Of a DNA stretch of 64,000 nt, positions 61,741 through 64,000 are shown in pieces (the first letter of the stretch is position 1; every line of letters starts with the position of its first letter). The notes beneath the pieces are model-generated. The model was not told the DNA's origin, did no database searches, and worked only from the letters and a program-made list of their open reading frames with translations. The DNA lies in contig NZ_JAEEGB010000015.1 in the NCBI RefSeq assembly GCF_016316925.1, positions 188,244-252,243 of the forward strand, read 5' to 3'. The translations under genes and the position numbers were made by a program. The DNA comes from Clostridium aciditolerans. Its GTDB lineage: Bacteria; Bacillota; Clostridia; Clostridiales; Clostridiaceae.

Positions 61741-62595
61741 TTATAGGTTATTTTGTAATTTGCATGCTTTTACAACATGTTTTGCAAGTATTGAAGTAGT
61801 AACTGATCCTACACCTGCTGGAACTGGTGTTATCATTGAAGCTTTTTCTGTACAGTCTCCTGTATTAACGTCACCACACAAGTTTCCTTGCTCATCAACA
61901 TTTATACCAACATCTATAACTACAGCACCCTCTTTAACATAGCTCGAGTCAATCATTTTTGCCTTACCAATTCCGACTACTAAAACATCTGCTTCAGAGC
62001 ATACTTTAGGCATATCTTGAGTTCTTGAATGACATATAGTAACTGTAGCATTTTCATTTAAAAGAAGCATAGATACTGGCTTTCCTACAACCATTGATCT
62101 TCCAACAACTACAGCTTTCTTACCTTTCATAGGTACGTTATAATGTTTTAATATTTCGATAACTGCTGACGGAGTACATGGTGCATATCCTGTAGAATCG
62201 TTTTCCATAACCTTAGCCACATTTACTGGACTAAAGCAGTCAACATCTTTTTCAGGTGCAATAACATATTTGATAACACTTTCATCAAGTTGTTTTGGGA
62301 AAGGTCTAAAAATTAGAATTCCATGAGTTGATTTGTCTTCGTTTACTTTTTTAAGTTCTTTTATAAAATCTTCTTGTATTATATCTTCAGGGAGCTCTAC
62401 TACTTGTGTCGCAATTCCAATTCCATCACATCTTTTTAAAGCTCCTCTTTCATAAGCCAGGTCACTTCCGTTTGCTCCAACTCTTACTATTGTAAGCTTC
62501 GGAGTAATACCCTTTGCCTTTAATTCTACTACTTCCTTAGTTAACTCTTCGCTTATAGCATCTGCAACTGGTTTTCCTTTAATTATTTGACCCAT
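61741..62595 (-). CDS. folD: Methylenetetrahydrofolate dehydrogenase / cyclohydrolase
   Basis: Bifunctional enzyme of 284 residues which in this pathway hydrolyses or reduces methenyl-THF to methylene-THF. The start at 62595 follows AAGGAGA; a 15-codon longer frame lacks a site. Motifs: LTIVRVGANGSDLAYERGALKRC near 31 (catalytic Lys in RGALKRC), DKSTHGILIFRPFPK near 93, and the NADP fold VVVGRSMVVGKPVSMLLLN near 152, the FolD signature. In the operon between fchA and metV. Confidence 0.96.
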   Translation of the reverse strand: MGQIIKGKPVADAISEELTKEVVELKAKGITPKLTIVRVGANGSDLAYERGALKRCDGIGIATQVVELPEDIIQEDFIKELKKVNEDKSTHGILIFRPFPKQLDESVIKYVIAPEKDVDCFSPVNVAKVMENDSTGYAPCTPSAVIEILKHYNVPMKGKKAVVVGRSMVVGKPVSMLLLNENATVTICHSRTQDMPKVCSEADVLVVGIGKAKMIDSSYVKEGAVVIDVGINVDEQGNLCGDVNTGDCTEKASMITPVPAGVGSVTTSILAKHVVKACKLQNNL

Positions 62596-62646
62596 ACTTA
62601 CTATCTCCTTCATATAAAAATTCGGGATTAAAATCTTCACAATTTC

Positions 62647-62678
62647 TCTTCGGAAGAGGATACTCCCTCTTCCGAAGA
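62647..62678. other. Hairpin between fchA and folD
   Basis: Perfect 13-bp inverted repeat (TCTTCGGAAGAGG with CCTCTTCCGAAGA) with a 6-base loop, six bases after the fchA stop. There is no T run on the operon strand, so it is probably a stabilising or processing element and not a terminator. Confidence 0.65.
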
Positions 62679-62684
62679 TTATCT

Positions 62685-63317
62685 TTATTTAGAAAGTGCT
62701 TTTACCACTTTCGCATAAACTTCATCAGCTATTCTAACACCCTCTTCAACTAGAGGTTCTGTCGCTTTTTTAACCTTATCAACATATTCACTATCTTTTA
62801 TCGAATTTATGTTGATTATTACATTTAATTGAGCTCCGTATATTGCAGCTCTTAAGCATTGTACACCTACTCCAACATCGCTTATTGCAAGCATTGAGCA
62901 GTTATCTACTAAATCTTCATGTAATTTTATAGATTCATAAGCTAGCTTAACTATCGCTACTGGAACTTCACATGCATCTTTTAAGCACTTTTCTAATGTT
63001 TCCTCTTTTAATTTCTTCTCTTCCTCAGTATCTTTAGGCATTCCATAAGCTTTTGAAAGAGGTAGAAAGCATTCTGCATCTGCGTCTATCATTTTTAATA
63101 GCTCTTTTTGGAGCTCTTCTGCTCTGTTTAATATACCTTTAACCTTCTCTTCAAACTCAGCAAATTTTTTCTTGCCTATAGTTAGATTACACACCATACT
63201 TCCAAGTGCCATTCCTATTGCACCAGTTAAAGCTGCTGCGCCACCACCACCTGGAACTGCTGCTTTAGAAGCAAGAACTTCTATAAACTCTGTACTAGTC
63301 TTATCTGCTAGTTTCAT
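62685..63317 (-). CDS. fchA: Formimidoyl-/methenyl-THF cyclodeaminase family protein FchA
   Basis: All-helical protein of 210 residues. The family motifs are KAAVPGGGGAAALTGAIGMALGSMV near 18-42 (seen as PGGGGAAALTGAIG) and ADAECFLPLSKAYGMP near 95. In acetogen clusters it stands between fhs and folD and serves as methenyl-THF cyclohydrolase; in purine fermenters the same family deaminates formimino-THF. Position points to the first role. Confidence 0.95.
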   Translation of the reverse strand: MKLADKTSTEFIEVLASKAAVPGGGGAAALTGAIGMALGSMVCNLTIGKKKFAEFEEKVKGILNRAEELQKELLKMIDADAECFLPLSKAYGMPKDTEEEKKLKEETLEKCLKDACEVPVAIVKLAYESIKLHEDLVDNCSMLAISDVGVGVQCLRAAIYGAQLNVIININSIKDSEYVDKVKKATEPLVEEGVRIADEVYAKVVKALSK

Positions 63318-63336
63318 AGCCTTGTCCTCCTAAATC

Positions 63337-64000
63337 TTAGAATAATCCGCTTATTACTCCGTTTTCGTCAACATTTATTCTTTCAGCCGCTGGAACTTTA
63401 GGAAGTCCTGGCATTTTCATTATTGCTCCAGTTACTGCAACAACAAAACCTGCACCTGCTGAAATTGTTACTTGTCTTACAGTTATATTAAATCCTGTAG
63501 GTCTTCCAAGTTTAGTTTGGTCATCAGTTAAGGAGTACTGAGTTTTTGCCATACATATTGGAGTTTTTCCAAATCCATTCTTCTCTAGTTCATCAATTTC
63601 TTTGTTAGCTTGATCTGTAAATATTACATCATCAGCTCCATATATCTTTTGAGATATAGCTCTTATTTTATCTCTTATTGGAAGTTCAGCATCATAAGAG
63701 AATTGGAATTCATTTTCGCCTGCTTCTATTAATCTAACTACTTCTTTAGCTACTTCAACTCCACCTTCTCCGCCTTTTGCCCAAACTTCTGAAAGTTTAA
63801 CGTTAACTCCTAATTCCTTACATTTTGTTTCAACTAACTTTAACTCTGCTTGAGTATCAGTTGGGAATGCATTTATTGCTACTACTGCTGGTAGTTTGAA
63901 TACTTTAGTTATATTTTCAACGTGTTTCAATAAGTTTGGAAGTCCTTTTTCAAGAGCTTCTAAGTTTTCATTATTTAATTCAGCCTTTGGTACTCCTCCG
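63337..64000 (-). CDS. fhs: Formate-tetrahydrofolate ligase, C-terminal part (cut by window edge)
   Basis: The last 221 residues of formyl-THF synthetase, which binds formate to THF with ATP; the full enzyme has about 556 residues. The frame is open to the window edge (GGVPKAELNNENLEALEKGL at the edge), so a TTG-start frame from 63930 is only an internal part. Motifs visible are VVAINAFPTDT, the SEVWAKGGEGG segment, CMAKTQYSLTDD, and the C-terminal VSAGAGFVVA-like stretch ISAGAGFVVAVTGAIMKMPGLP, given here in family terms. First gene of the cluster as seen, 20 bases ahead of fchA. Confidence 0.97.
   Translation of the reverse strand, partial: GGVPKAELNNENLEALEKGLPNLLKHVENITKVFKLPAVVAINAFPTDTQAELKLVETKCKELGVNVKLSEVWAKGGEGGVEVAKEVVRLIEAGENEFQFSYDAELPIRDKIRAISQKIYGADDVIFTDQANKEIDELEKNGFGKTPICMAKTQYSLTDDQTKLGRPTGFNITVRQVTISAGAGFVVAVTGAIMKMPGLPKVPAAERINVDENGVISGLF

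Overview
The window is low-GC (roughly 30%) DNA with the gene content, ribosome binding sites (AGGAGG/GGAGG) and codon bias of a Clostridium-type anaerobic Firmicute. The large carbon-fixation cluster at the right end marks it as an acetogen, or at least a bacterium with a complete methyl/carbonyl branch Wood-Ljungdahl pathway. Almost all genes lie on the minus strand. The plus-strand exceptions are a DUF1461 membrane protein, an ABC-F protein, two cstA-type transporters and a RusA-like nuclease. No rRNA, tRNA, CRISPR array or prophage was found.

Region by region. 1-5281: type IV pilus operon read leftwards (pilD, pilB, pilC, pilin, pilM), with an apparent frameshift in pilM. 5394-5503: a short GC-rich transcription unit with a possible 26-residue Cys peptide and a long terminator. 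5664-7735: groES-groEL under a CIRCE operator. 7966-9355: two convergent membrane-protein genes sharing a terminator built into both coding ends. 9488-16716: redox genes: a group B-like [FeFe] hydrogenase, NfnAB transhydrogenase, a truncated EtfB under a good Rex operator, and Rex; a DNA glycosylase and a C-GCAxxG-C-C protein lie among them. 17041-20490: ABC-F protein, pseudo-receiver/zinc-ribbon protein, thiamine-binding protein and hemerythrin. 20551-27044: LytS/LytR two-component system divergent from two tandem cstA (pyruvate/peptide transporter type) paralogues. 27103-36186: M16C protease, proC, M20 amidohydrolase, a 323-bp long-palindrome element, and pyruvate carboxylase. 36712-39860: btuFCD cobalamin importer behind a cobalamin riboswitch and terminator. 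39911-42347: tsaD, RusA-like nuclease, DUF1836 regulator. 43005-46218: a GlpA-like dehydrogenase, FAD oxidoreductase and DUF1667 operon behind a leader terminator. 46421-64000: Wood-Ljungdahl cluster in the order fhs, fchA, folD, metV, metF, lpdA, cooC, acsD, acsC, acsE, acsB, gcvH, acsV, cooT, His-rich protein, DUF3786 gene, lplA, focA.

The parts fit one physiology. Formate enters or leaves by FocA, is activated by Fhs and reduced on tetrahydrofolate by FchA, FolD and MetVF. AcsE moves the methyl group to the corrinoid protein AcsCD, which is reactivated by AcsV, and AcsB makes acetyl-CoA. CooC, CooT and the His-rich protein look like nickel handling. The B12 importer supports the corrinoid demand; hydrogenase and Nfn balance ferredoxin, NADH and NADPH; pyruvate carboxylase and CstA handle pyruvate. 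A lipoyl module (lpdA, gcvH, lplA) is embedded in the cluster with no other glycine-cleavage gene in the window.

The most unusual non-coding signal is a family of inverted-repeat elements whose ends are built from 7-bp units (AGAGGAC / AATTGAC and their complements). Three related copies are seen, at 42427-42942, 49073-49315 and 52399-52519, two of them inside the Wood-Ljungdahl cluster; a distant look-alike is at 11296-11334. A different 323-bp near-palindrome sits at 32375-32697.
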